The notes below the pieces were generated by a model. The model did not search any database. It had not been told where the DNA came from and saw only the letters and a program-made list of their open reading frames with translations. Shown here in pieces: positions 48,401 through 60,400 of a stretch of 64,000 nt of DNA (the first letter of the stretch is position 1; each line of letters opens with the position of its first letter). The DNA is from Macrostomum hystrix (taxonomy: Eukaryota > Platyhelminthes > Macrostomidae), in contig CATNEN010000005.1 of NCBI GenBank assembly GCA_950097015.1, forward strand, positions 4,331,501-4,395,500, read 5' to 3'. The translations under genes were made by a program, and so were the position numbers.

Positions 48401-51400
48401 GGTAGTGGGGAAATCGATTTTTTAGCGGTGTCTAGTTAAAATCGACAAACGAGGCTCGGGTTTTGAATGCAGTTGGTGTTAATAAGAACGACCGGAGACT
48501 ATGTTTCTTAGAAAATGTTTTCAAGGCTGGTTATCGTCGGAAAAGTCAGAACGGAGATAGGAAGACACGTCAGGTTTTTTAACGAACGTACTTTATTTAG
48601 ACCCAATATATACGCCATCCTCGAAAATTTGTTTAGGTTGGCCTTTTGTTATCTGCTTTTTTCAATCATTGAATTTTTATTTGTCCATCAGAAGTCAGAG
48701 GCGTAAATATTTAGCAGTTTTTTATCAACCCCTGGAATTAAATTTCTCTCGCGTGAATAGCATTCCCCCAATTATTGGCAGTGTGGGAGGCGGGCCTTGA
48801 TTCCAACTGGTCAGGAATTGGACGATAATTATGTGGATAAAATCATCGAATTTCCATAAACAGTTTTTTCTCCAAAATTTTTCCAACTAAAAGCTCTTTT
48901 GCAGATGGTTTACGAGTTTGCGAGACGCTGAATTTTGATAGCTGTTCAATTATAATTGGCAGTTTGATTGACGCTGAGATATACTTAGAAATAACCTTTA
49001 GCTTGCCATACTCTCAGTTCCTCTCCTCCTTCAGGGACTCTAACCAGCCGCTTCAACTCATCCTTCAGGGACTCTAACCAGCCGCTTCATCTCCTCCTTC
49101 AGGGACTCTAACCAGCCGCTTCATCTCCTCGTTCAGGGACTCTAACCAGCCGCTTCATCTCCTCCTTCAGGGACTCTAACCAGCCGCTTCCTCTCCTCCT
49201 TCAGGGACTCTAACCAGCCGCTTCATCTCCTCCTTCAGGGACTCTAACCAGCCGCTTCATCTCCTCCTTCGGGGACTCTAACCAGCCGCTTCATCTCCTC
49301 CTTCGGGGACTCTAACCAGCCGCTTCATCTCCTCCTTCAGGGACTCTAACCAGCCACTTCATCTCATCCTTCAGGGACTCTAACCAGCAGTTTCATCTCA
49401 TCCTTCAGGGACTCTAACCAGCCGCTTCATCTCCTCCTTCAGGGACTCTAACCAGCAGCTTCATCTCCTCCTTCAGGGACTCTAACCAGCGGCTTCATCG
49501 CCTCCTTCAGGGACTCTAACCAGCCGCTTCATCTCCTCCTTCGGGGACTCTAACCAGCCGCTTCATCTCCTCCTTCGGGGACTCTAACCAGCCGCTTCAT
49601 CTCCTCCTTCGGGGACTCTAACCAGACGCTTCATCTCCTCCTTCAGGGACTCTAACCAGCCGCTTCATCTCCTCCTTCAGGGACTCTAACCAGCCGCTTC
49701 CTCTCCTCCTTCAGGGACTCTAACCAGCCGCTTCCTCTCCTCCTTCAGGGACTCTAACCAGCCGCTTCATCTCCTCCTTCAGGGACTCTAACCAGACGCT
49801 TCATCTCCTCCTTCAGGGACTCTAACCAGCCGCTTCATCTCCTCCTTCAGGGACTCTAACCAGCCGCTTCATCGCCTCCTTCAGGGACTCTAACCAGCCG
49901 CTTCCTCTCCTCCTTCAGGGACTCTAACCAGCCGCTTCCTCTCCTCCTTCAGGGACTCTAACCAGCCGCTTCATCTCCTCCTTCAGGGACTCTAACCAGC
50001 CGCTTCATCTCCTCCTTCAGGGACTCTAACCAGACGCTTCATCTCCTCCTTCAGGGACTCTAACCAGCCGCTTCCTCTCCTCCTTCAGGGACTCTAACCA
50101 GCCGCTTCATCTCCTCCTTCAGGGACTCTAACCAGCCGCTTCATCTCCTCCTTCAGGGACTCTAACCAGCAGCTTCATCTCCTCCTTCAGGGACTCTAAC
50201 CAGCCGCTTCATCTCCTCCTTCAGGGACTCTAACCAGCCGCTTCATCTCCTCCTTCAGGGACTCTAACCAGACGCTTCATCTCCTCCTTCAGGGACTCTA
50301 ACCAGACGCTTCATCTCCTCCTTCAGGGACTCTAACCAGCCGCTTCATCTCCTCCTTCAGGGACTCTAACCAGCCGCTTCATCTCCTCCTTCAGGGACTC
50401 TAACCAGCAGCTTCCTCTCCTCCTTCAGGGACTCTAACCAGCCGCTTCATCTCCTCCTTCAGGGACTCTAACCAGACGCTTCATCTCCTCCTTCAGGGAC
50501 TCTAACCAGCCGCTTCATCTCCTCCTTCAGGGACTCTAACCAGCCGCTTCATCTCCTCCTTCAGGGACTCTAACCAGACGCTTCATCTCCTCCTTCAGGG
50601 ACTCTAACCAGACGCTTCATCTCCTCCTTCAGGGACTCTAACCAGCCGCTTCATCTCCTCCTTCGGGGACTCTAACCAGCAGCTTCATCTCCTCCTTCAG
50701 GGACTCTAACCAGCAGCTTCATCTCCTCCTTCGGGGACTCTAACCAGCAGCTTCATCTCCTCCTTCAGGGACTCTAACCAGCCGCTTCATCTCATCCTTC
50801 AGGGACTCTAACCAGCCGCTTCATCTCCTCCTTCAGGGACTCTAACCAGCCGCTTCATCTCCTCCTTCAGGGACTCTAACCAGCACCTTCATCTCCTCCT
50901 TCAGGGACTCTAACCAGCCGCTTCATCTCCTCCTTCAGGGACTCTAACCAGCCGCTTCATCGCCTCCTTCAGGGACTCTAACCAGCCGCTTCCTCTCCTC
51001 CTTCAGGGACTCTAACCAGCCGCTTCATCTCCTCCTTCAGGGACTCTAACCAGCCGCTTCATCTCCTCCTTCAGGGACTCTAACCAGACGCTTCATCTCC
51101 TCCTTCAGGGACTCTAACCAGCCGCTTCCTCTCCTCCTTCAGGGACTCTAACCAGCCGCTTCATCTCCTCCTTCAGGGACTCTAACCAGACGCTTCATCT
51201 CCTCCTTCAGGGACTCTAACCAGCCGCTTCATCTCCTCCTTCGGGGACTCTAACCAGCAGCTTCATCTCATCCTTCAGGGACTCTAACCAGCAGCTTCAT
51301 CTCCTCCTTCGGGGACTCTAACCAGCAGCTTCATCTCCTCCGTCAGGGACTCTAACCAGCCGCTTCATCTCATCCTTCAGGGACTCTAACCAGCCGCTTC

Positions 51401-54400
51401 ATCTCCTCCTTCAGGGACTCTAACCAGACGCTTCATCTCCTCCTTCAGGGACTCTAACCAGCCGCTTCCTCTCCTCCTTCAGGGACTCTAACCAGCCGCT
51501 TCCTCTCCTCCTTCAGGGACTCTAACCAGCCGCTTCATCTCCTCCTTCAGGGACTCTAACCAGCCGCTTCATCTCCTCCTTCAGGGACTCTAACCAGACG
51601 CTTCATCTCCTCCTTCAGGGACTCTAACCAGCCGCTTCCTCTCCTCCTTCAGGGACTCTAACCAGACGCTTCATCTCCTCCTTCAGGGACTCTAACCAGC
51701 CGCTTCATCTCCTCCTTCAGGGACTCTAACCAGCACCTTCATCTCCTCCTTCAGGGACTCTAACCAGCCGCTTCATCTCCTCCTTCAGGGACTCTAACCA
51801 GCCGCTTCATCTCCTCCTTCAGGGACTCTAACCAGCCGCTTCATCTCCTCCTTCAGGGACTCTAACCAGCCGCTTCCTCTCCTCCTTCAGGGACTCTAAC
51901 CAGCCGCTTCATCTCCTCCTTCAGGGACTCTAACCAGCCGCTTCATCTCCTCCTTCAGGGACTCTAACCAGCCGCTTCATCTCCTCCTTCAGGGACTCTA
52001 ACCAGACGCTTCATCTCCTCCTTCAGGGACTCTAACCAGCCGCTTCCTCTCCTCCTTCAGGGACTCTAACCAGCCGCTTCATCTCCTCCTTCAGGGACTC
52101 TAACCAGCCGCTTCATCTCCTCCTTCAGGGACTCTAACCAGCCGCTTCATCTCCTCCTTCAGGGACTCTAACCAGCAGCTTCCTCTCCTCCTTCAGGGAC
52201 TCTAACCAGCCGCTTCATCTCCTCCTTCAGGGACTCTAACCAGACGCTTCATCTCCTCCTTCAGGGACTCTAACCAGCCGCTTCATCTCCTCCTTCAGGG
52301 ACTCTAACCAGCCGCTTCATCTCCTCCTTCAGGGACTCTAACCAGACGCTTCATCTCCTCCTTCAGGGACTCTAACCAGACGCTTCATCTCCTCCTTCAG
52401 GGACTCTAACCAGCCGCTTCATCTCCTCCTTCGGGGACTCTAACCAGCACCTTCATCTCCTCCTTCAGGGACTCTAACCAGCCGCTTCATCTCCTCCTTC
52501 AGGGACTCTAACCAGCCGCTTCCTCTCCTCCTTCAGGGACTCTAACCAGCCGCTTCATCTCCTCCTTCGGGGACTCTAACCAGCCGCTTCATCTCCTCAT
52601 TCAGGGACTCTCCTACAGGGACGCTCCTTCAGGGACTATTCTTCAGGGACTCTCCTTCAGGGAATATCCTCCAGGGACTCTCCATTAGAGGCTCTCCATC
52701 AGGAACTCTCCTTTAGGCACTATCCTTCATGGACCACCACTTCCGCGTAGTGAAGGCTTGGTGGCTTGTCGTGCAATTTAAGTTCACGTGTACACATTTG
52801 TACGTGTGTGCTCATGGGTCAGCGTAATGATCAAAACTATCTCTGATTTCACAAATTATCGCCTGACGCAACATCCTGCAGATGCTGGCCATCCAAAGTT
52901 CGGCATATTCCAGCGCGAGCTGCACATCATGCAGCTGACGGCCGAAGACACTCTCTATGGCTACCGAGCCGAGATTGTGCTGCATAGTCAACAAGCCGGC
53001 CTGCCTGTGACAGCTACCTACAGCAATCTCTCCGATCCCAGCATTATACGCCTCCTGCCAGCCAGCGCCAGTCACGTGACCAATTTAGACGGTGCCATCG
53101 CGTCAATAGCCGCAGAATTTGGTAGTCAAGAACAGGCCCCAGGCGGCAGTATTGTGCCATTGCCATGCTACAGCGGTAGCGGCAATGCCGGCTTGTACTC
53201 CTGGACTAAGGATGGAGAGCAGCTAAGCGTTGGTTCGAATCTGCTGACGGACAGTCGGCTGGCATTTCTGGCTCCCGGACTGCGTCCGAGTGCCGGCAGT
53301 CTCGCTGTCAAAGTGACCAGCCGTCAAAATTCCGGCCACTACCGCTGCTACCTGGAAGAGAATGGACGCACATTGTCACTGACGCAAGCTCGCCTCACTG
53401 TTTACCAGCCGCTGAGAATTAAAATTCTGACTGGCAGTTCAGCGGCTGACGCCGAGTTCAGCGATGAAGCGAATAATTTAACTAGATTCGACTACGCTAG
53501 CCAGGCTAGTCTGAAATGCATTGTTCAAGGCTGGCCATTGCACCGAATCAGCTGGCTGAGGAATGGACAATTGTTGTCGAACGGTGCGGACAGTGGCAGG
53601 GTCAGGTTGGATCCTGTCAGCTCTGAAACTGCCGCTGAGCGGGGCTGGAGTCAGCTGACTGTCGCCGACTTCCGATTGGAAGATCGAGGCGCCTATCAGT
53701 GCGTGGCGGAGCGGCTGCCCACGGACCGGCCAGTGCCAGCTGACTATGCCACCGCCACCTTGGCGGTCTTGATTGATGGTGAGATCGGCTTCTAGTTTGA
53801 ATCCTTGGTGGTCTGAGTACGCGTCATAAATTCATTCTGGGCGCAGCAGCGGAGTGAAAGCTGGGGATGGGGGACTGTGGTTTAATTTACGTCCATGAGG
53901 GCCAACCTCCAATTGCACAGTGAAGGTGTACACTGCATGACGATGAGTTTAAGCCTGTATTTTTATGTGCCTCCGCGTCCGAGTGTACGTGTCCGAGTGT
54001 ACGTGTTACTGCTTAGTACTCTTGATCAGCTGAATAAGCGGAATTGCCTCCTCGTTTGCTGGGTTCCACGGCCGTCTTCTGATAGGCCAATAATGATTTT
54101 ATAATTGATTACACCTGCCCCAATTAGGTCAGATGTGCAGCCGACAGCACAGCCGCAGCTATTGCGCGGCGCATCTGAAGGCTGCGTACGGCTGTTCAGT
54201 CCATGGACTGGGGGGACGCCACACCCACCCTCAATCATCCCAGCTAATGCTGGTACCAATTTAATTTAACAGTTGGGTGAACTGAACATAAATTGTTTCA
54301 GTGGAGTTGGGAATCGAACCCCTTTCGTCGCTCTAACCACTTATTGCAATTCAACTAAACTCTGATACCCCAAAAACCGGTTCGCACTTTCAGACATGCC

Positions 54401-57400
54401 TCCCGTGCTTGTTGGCACCGAGCCGAACACATCCTATACCCCAATCAGCCTGCCAGAACCTGCATCAGTCGACTATCACGCCCCGATGGCGGCTCTAACT
54501 ACTGGCACATTCACCTGCCTATTCATGGCCCAGCCCAGACCGACTGTTCGGGCTTACCTGGATGGCAATCAGAGCCTGTTCGACAGCCTATCCAATGATC
54601 TATACTATGCTCACAGTAGTCAGCAGGCCCCTTATAAGCTCACTACTCAGTCTGTTGGCCAGGAGGTCCGTGTCACTCTGCACTACGCCCCAGTGTCGCT
54701 GCAGCAGACTGGCCGGCTTGTCATCGAGGCTACGAACGACAGAGGCTCGGCTTCGTGTCGACTTGTGCTGTTTGGAATTTCGAATCGTGAGTTTTTAGTG
54801 GCTATATTTGAGCATTAGGGAATATTTGAGTGATTAGGGAATTCTTGATTCTATTCTGGGACATGCGATTTCTATTTTTAGCCGTTAGGTAATTCCCAAT
54901 TATATTTTTTGTGGTAAGGAATATCCGATTCTATTTTAGCCATTAGTGAATCCCGGGCTATAATTTTAGTCGGTAATGAATCTCTGGTTCTATTTTTAGC
55001 CTGTTCAGAATCTCTGATTCTTTTTTAGTCTATTGAAAATCTACGATTCTATTTTTAGCGGTTAGGGAATTCCAGGTTTTATTTATAGCCATTAGGGAAT
55101 CCCCTCTTAACTTTTCTTCAAGAAACTGCGTCTTATGTACTTTGTAGTATTTAAGCTTAATCAAAGCTTATCGAATAAAAATACCCCCCCCCGAAAAAAA
55201 CAGCTCCAAAACTGCAGATTCGCACAATGCGACCGCGTCACTATGCCGTTATGGGCAAATCCTTCACGCTGGAGTGTCCAGTCCTAGGCGGACTAAACAT
55301 AGACGAGTCCTATCCAAACAAGACCGACATTGAGACCTACAGGCTTCGCTGGCTATTCCGACCGGCCCAGTCGCCAACTAGGGTGCTGGTGCAGCCGGTG
55401 ACACACCGCACAATGACTGGACTCAACTATCCGGACCAGATGCGCACCCTCGAGGTGGAGCCCACGGACGCCGGGCAGTACGAGTGCGTCGGCACCCTGG
55501 TCGTCGATCGGAATCCTGAAAATCCGACTCAGTTGAAGGCCGCCACCGAGGTGTCCGTTGTCAGGGGGGTCCGGCCGAACTGGGTTGCAGATCAGCTTGA
55601 CCTGGACCCGGATATCTCCATAACTGACGCTTGCAAGCCCGTCAACAGGCCGACTGGGGACTGGTTCGCCTGGTGGCACAAGCCAGGCTCCTCCGACGCC
55701 GCCGGAGATTTCCCCGCGGGCTTGGAGCGACGAGAAGTCGGGAGCGAGTTCGTCACGGTCAGTGTTCGAAGGTTTTCTTTGTACTTGTTAGAATAGTCTA
55801 GCAATCCATTTTAGGCACCCTTGGATCTGTTCAGTCTATGGACTGGGGGTCTATGAACAAAGTGTGAATCGGGAACTATGAACAAGTCGTAAGGACCTTA
55901 AGGCTACGTGCAAGCCCTTCAAGTGGGGGGGGGGGTGAGTGGCAGAGCCGTCTAAGGCAGGGGTCGGCAAACTCCGGCCCGCGGGCCAGATGCGGCCCTC
56001 GAAGCTCCCAAATCCGGCCCGTTGCACCTTCTGACATCTACAGTGTCCTGTTTCATCTCTCTCGTGTCTAATCTCTCCCGTGTCTAATCTCTCCTGTGTC
56101 TCATCTCCCCCGTGTCTCATCTCTTCTGTCTCATCGCCCTCGTGTCTCATCTCTCCCGTGTCTCATCTCTCCCGTGTCTAATCTCTCCTTTGTCTCATCT
56201 CTCCCGTGTCTAATCTCTCCTTTGTCTCATCTCTCCCGTGTCTCATCTCTCCCGTGTCTAATCTCTCCTTTGTCTCATCTCTCCCGTGTCTCATCTCTCC
56301 CGTGTCTAATCTCTCCTTTGTCTCATCTCTCCCGTGTCTCATCTCTCCCGTGTCTCATCTCTCCCGTGTCTAATCTCTCCTTTGTCTCATCTCTCCCGTG
56401 TCTCATCTCTCCCGTGTCTAATCTCTCCTTTGTCTCATCTCTCCCGTGTCTCATCTCTTCTGTCTCATGGCCCTCGTGTCTCATCTCTCCTTTGTCTCAT
56501 CTCTCCCGTGTCTAATCTCTCCTTTGTCTCATCTCTCCCGTGTCTCATCTCTCCCGTGTCTCATCTCTCCCTTATCTCATATTTATACAGTCAATGCGGC
56601 CCGCTGTCGTCTTTTAGGTTCTCTCTTTGGCCCGCCAGCAAATAAGTTTGCCTACCCCTGGTCTAAGGCGTTCGCCTCTCGCACCAAGGTCCCTGAGCTC
56701 GATTTTAAACACAACACACACCTTGTATTTGTACAGTGAAGAAAGATCTATTACAGAGATAAGGAACAATAAATCACTAAACAGTGCAAACCTGAACTAG
56801 ACTAAATAAACTGGGGCACCTCAGTACAGTTTGTTAGGCCGGATTTGCATAGTGTAACAGAAACTTATTAACGATGTGGGCTAGTAACTAAGCAAAAGCT
56901 TAGCTGACCATCTAAACGTGAAAATATGCTAGATATGGCTGATGGCATAGTCTAGTAGTTTACACCGATTAGCAGGGTGGTATGCAGACCAATTTGCTGA
57001 TTTTTATCAGTACGAATCGGTGTCAAAAAAGCAGCAAATTCAGTGTTAGCTGAACATTTGCAATTAAATTAGTTCGTTGTGTTTATTGTGATTTGGTATC
57101 ATTAATCACTCTGTCCATTCTCTGTGTCCGATCCTCTGTCCATTCTCTGTGTCCGATCCTCTGTCCCATCCTCTGTTCCACCCTCTGTCCCATCCTCTGT
57201 CCCATCCTCTGTCCCATCCTCTGTCCCATCCTCTGTCCCATCCTCTGTCCCATCCTCTGTCCCATCCTCTGTTCCACCCTCTGTCCCATCCTCTGTCCCA
57301 TCCTCTGTCCCATCCTCTGTCCCATCCTCTGTTCCACCCTCTGTCCCATCCTCTGTCCCATCCTCTGTCCCATCCTCTGTCCCATCCTCTGTTCCATCCT

Positions 57401-60400
57401 CTGTCCCATCCTCTGTCCCATCCTCTGTCCCATCCTCTGTCCCATCCTCTGTCCCATCCTCTGTCCCATCCTCTGTTCCATCCTCTGTCCCATCCTCTGT
57501 CCCATCCTCTGTCCCATCCTCTGTCCCATCCTCTGTCCCATCCTCTGTCCCATCCTCTGTCCCATCCTCTGTCCCATCCTCTGTCCCATCCTCTGTCCCA
57601 TCCTCTGTCCCACCCTCTGTCCTATCCTCTGTCCCATCCTCTGTCCCATCCTCTGTCCCATCCTCTGTCCCATCCTCTGTCCCATCCTCTGTCCCATCCT
57701 CTGTCCCATCCTCTGTCCCATCCTCTGTCCCATCCTCTGTCCCATCCTCTGTCCCATCCTCTGTTCCATCCTCTGTCCCATCCTCTGTCCCATCCTCTGT
57801 CCCATCCTCTGTTCCACCCTCTGTCCTATCCTCTGTCCCATCCTCTGTCCCATCCTCTGTTCCATCCTCTGTCCCATCCTCTGTCCCATCCTCTGTCCCA
57901 TCCTCTGTCCCATCCTCTGTCCCATCCTCTGTCCCATCCTCTGTCCCATCCTCTGTCCCATCCTCTGTCCCATCCTCTGTCCCACCCTCTGTCCTATCCT
58001 CTGTCCCATCCTCTGTCCCATCCTCTGTCCCATCCTCTGTCCCATCCTCTGTCCCATCCTCTGTCCCATCCTCTGTCCCATCCTCTGTCCCATCCTCTGT
58101 CCCATCCTCTGTCCCATCCTCTGTCCCATCCTCTGTCCCATCCTCTGTTCCATCCTCTGTCCCATCCTCTGTCCCATCCTCTGTCCCATCCTCTGTCCCA
58201 TCCTCTGTCCCATCCTCTGTTCCATCCTCTGTCCCATCCTCTGTCCCATCCTCTGTCCCATCCTCTGTTCCACCCTCTGTCCTATCCTCTGTCCCATCCT
58301 CTGTCCCATCCTCTGTTCCACCCTCTGTCCTATCCTCTGTCCCATCCTCTGTCCCATCCTCTGTCCCATCCTCTGTCCCATCCTCTGTCCCATCCTCTGT
58401 CCCATCCTCTGTCCCATCCTCTGTTCCACCCTCTGTCCTATCCTCTGTCCCATCCTCTGTCCCATCCTCTGTCCCATCCTCTGTCCCATCCTCTGTTCCA
58501 CCCTCTGTCCCATCCTCTGTCCCATCCTCTGTCCCATCCTCTCTCCCATCCTCTGTCCCATCCTCTGTACCATCCTCTGTACCATCCTCTGTCCCATCCT
58601 CTGTCCCATCCTCTGTACCAACGAGCTGAACCGAAAAATGGCACCCACTCGAAACCCGCAGTACACAGCGCAGCAGCAGATGTACGCTGTTGAATCTGCT
58701 GACGACTGGCTGGTGTCTAGCCAGCATCAGGAGTGCTACTCACGCATGCGGGAACAGTTTGCTGATGCCGGCTTTCCTAACCTGCTCTACAGCCTGTCCA
58801 ATCGGGGACTTCAAAGGCGGGCAGCCATGCTGAATATTCGTCAACCCGATCGGGCTCGGGACGAGGGTGTTTTCGTCTGCCACATCATCAGCTGCTTCGA
58901 TCACGCCGTAGCCAAGAAAAGAGTCACTTTTCGACGTGAGTTAAAGAGGCTCAGGGAGGGAATGCTAGCTCTATCCGATCTTCTCTGAATCTTAAGAGAC
59001 TCAGGGTGAGAATAGAGAGACTCAGGGTGAGAATAGAGAGACTCAGGGTAAGAATAGAGAGACTCAGGGTGAGAATAGAGAGACTCAGGGTGAGAATAGA
59101 GAGACTCAGGGTGAGAATAGAGAGACTCAGGGTGAGAATAGAGAGACTCAGGGTGAGAATAGAGAGACTCAGGGTGAGAATAGAGAGACTCAGGGTAAGA
59201 ATAGAGAGACTCAGGGTGAGAATAGAGAGACTCAGGGTGAGAATAGAGAGACTCAGGGTGAGAATAGAGAGACTCAGGGTGAGAATAGAGAGACTCAGGG
59301 TGAGAAGGATGAGAGATTCAGGTAGATAAGGGAGAGTGAATCAGGTAGATAAGGTAGAGTGATTCGGGTAGATAAGAAAGAGTGATTCGGGTAGATAAGG
59401 TAGAGTGATTCAGGTAGATAATGGAGAGTGATTCGTATAGATAAGAGAGACCGATTCAGGTAGATAAGGGAGAGTGAGGGAGAGTGATTCAGGTAGATAA
59501 GGGAGAGTGAGGGAGAGTGATTCAGGTAGATAAGGGAGAGTGAGGGAGAGTGATTCAGGTAGATAAGGGAGAGTGAGGGAGAGTGAATCAGGTAGATAAG
59601 GGAGAGTGAGGGAGAGTGAATCAGGTAGATAAGGGAGATTAAATCAGGTAGATAAGGGAGATTAAATCAGGTAGATAAGGGAGATTAAATCAGGTAGATA
59701 AGGGAGAGTGGTTCAGGTAAAGAAAAAAGATTGATTAAAAAAAAAATCTACAGTACTTGGCTACAGTACTAAGCCAGTGTTTGGCTTAGTCACCATCTAT
59801 GCAAAACAGCTAGAAATATATTAACAGTTTGTCAAACAAAGAAAATTCATTCAACACATTGCTGCTAATGAATTCAATGAAGCAGTTTTCCTAGAAAGGA
59901 ACAGAAAAAATGAATATTAGTGTGCTTGAGGACTATGCCTAGATGAAGGAATAGAATGGATTGCTAGTCTCACCTACGATCTACTCAATTTCGTAGTCAA
60001 ATTTAATGTTTTATTGTTCATTCTGTAATTTTGTTCAGACAAGAAGTGCAAATGAACTACATTGTTTAGAGCAGAGGTTGTTTATTTCGATGACGCAAAG
60101 AACAAGCTGTCTTATCTAGTCAGGCTGTACTACCTAAAAGTGTTGACTTTCGCTGCCCCTTAAAAGCGCAATTTTTATGTAAACTATCTGTGGCGGATAA
60201 TATCGGAATTTTATGGAATTTTCGTGAAGTTGTTAAGTTGCACCAAGCAAAGTGGTGTAAATATATTTATCTATATAGAGACGAAAAGTATAGAGACCCG
60301 TAAAAAATAGTAAAGGACAGGCATCGAGGTGGGTCAGTCTAGACATTCGAGTTAGTTTTTTCACAGCAATGGCGGCAGCAGCAGCAGCAGAATTTCACCA

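Larger units (their letters stand above)
46886..52881 (+). other. Ig gene intron 3 (6.0 kb)
   Basis: Holds a LINE 3' fragment split by a retroposon (47064-47938), unassigned sequence, the 34-bp array (49013-52612) and a SINE A fragment before the acceptor. Confidence 0.7.
53779..54393 (+). other. Ig gene intron 4 (615 bp), mostly two SINEs
   Basis: A SINE A copy (plus) and a SINE B copy (minus) occupy most of the intron, leaving about 50 bp at each splice site. Confidence 0.7.
55931..56705 (+). repeat. SINE family A head, split by hAT element 1
   Basis: The left piece ends GTGGCAGAGCCGTCTAAGG. The right piece continues GTCTAAGGCGTTCGCCTCTC and GCACCAAGGTCCCTGAGCTC. Removing the hAT element and one 8-bp duplicate restores the head seen intact at 63405. 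Confidence 0.8.
55758..58661 (+). other. Ig gene intron 6 (2.9 kb)
   Basis: Contains SINE A split by hAT element 1 and the 12-bp array. 56706-57110 has nothing I can name. Confidence 0.7.

Noticed and set aside
49013-52612. CRISPR array
   Set aside because: Units are contiguous with no unique spacers, and the context is eukaryotic.
55217-55227. Alternative acceptor TGCAG for Ig exon 6
   Set aside because: It would break the phase-1 join with exon 5; the acceptor at 55203 restores frame and adds the expected Ig A-strand Pro-Pro.
57093-58693. Open frames of 500-630 codons on both strands across the 12-bp array
   Set aside because: They arise because the unit is a multiple of three without stops; the predicted proteins are pure short repeats. 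Only the part after 58662 belongs to an Ig exon.
59006-59329. (RIERLRV)n frame
   Set aside because: Direct translation of the 21-bp array, located in an intron.
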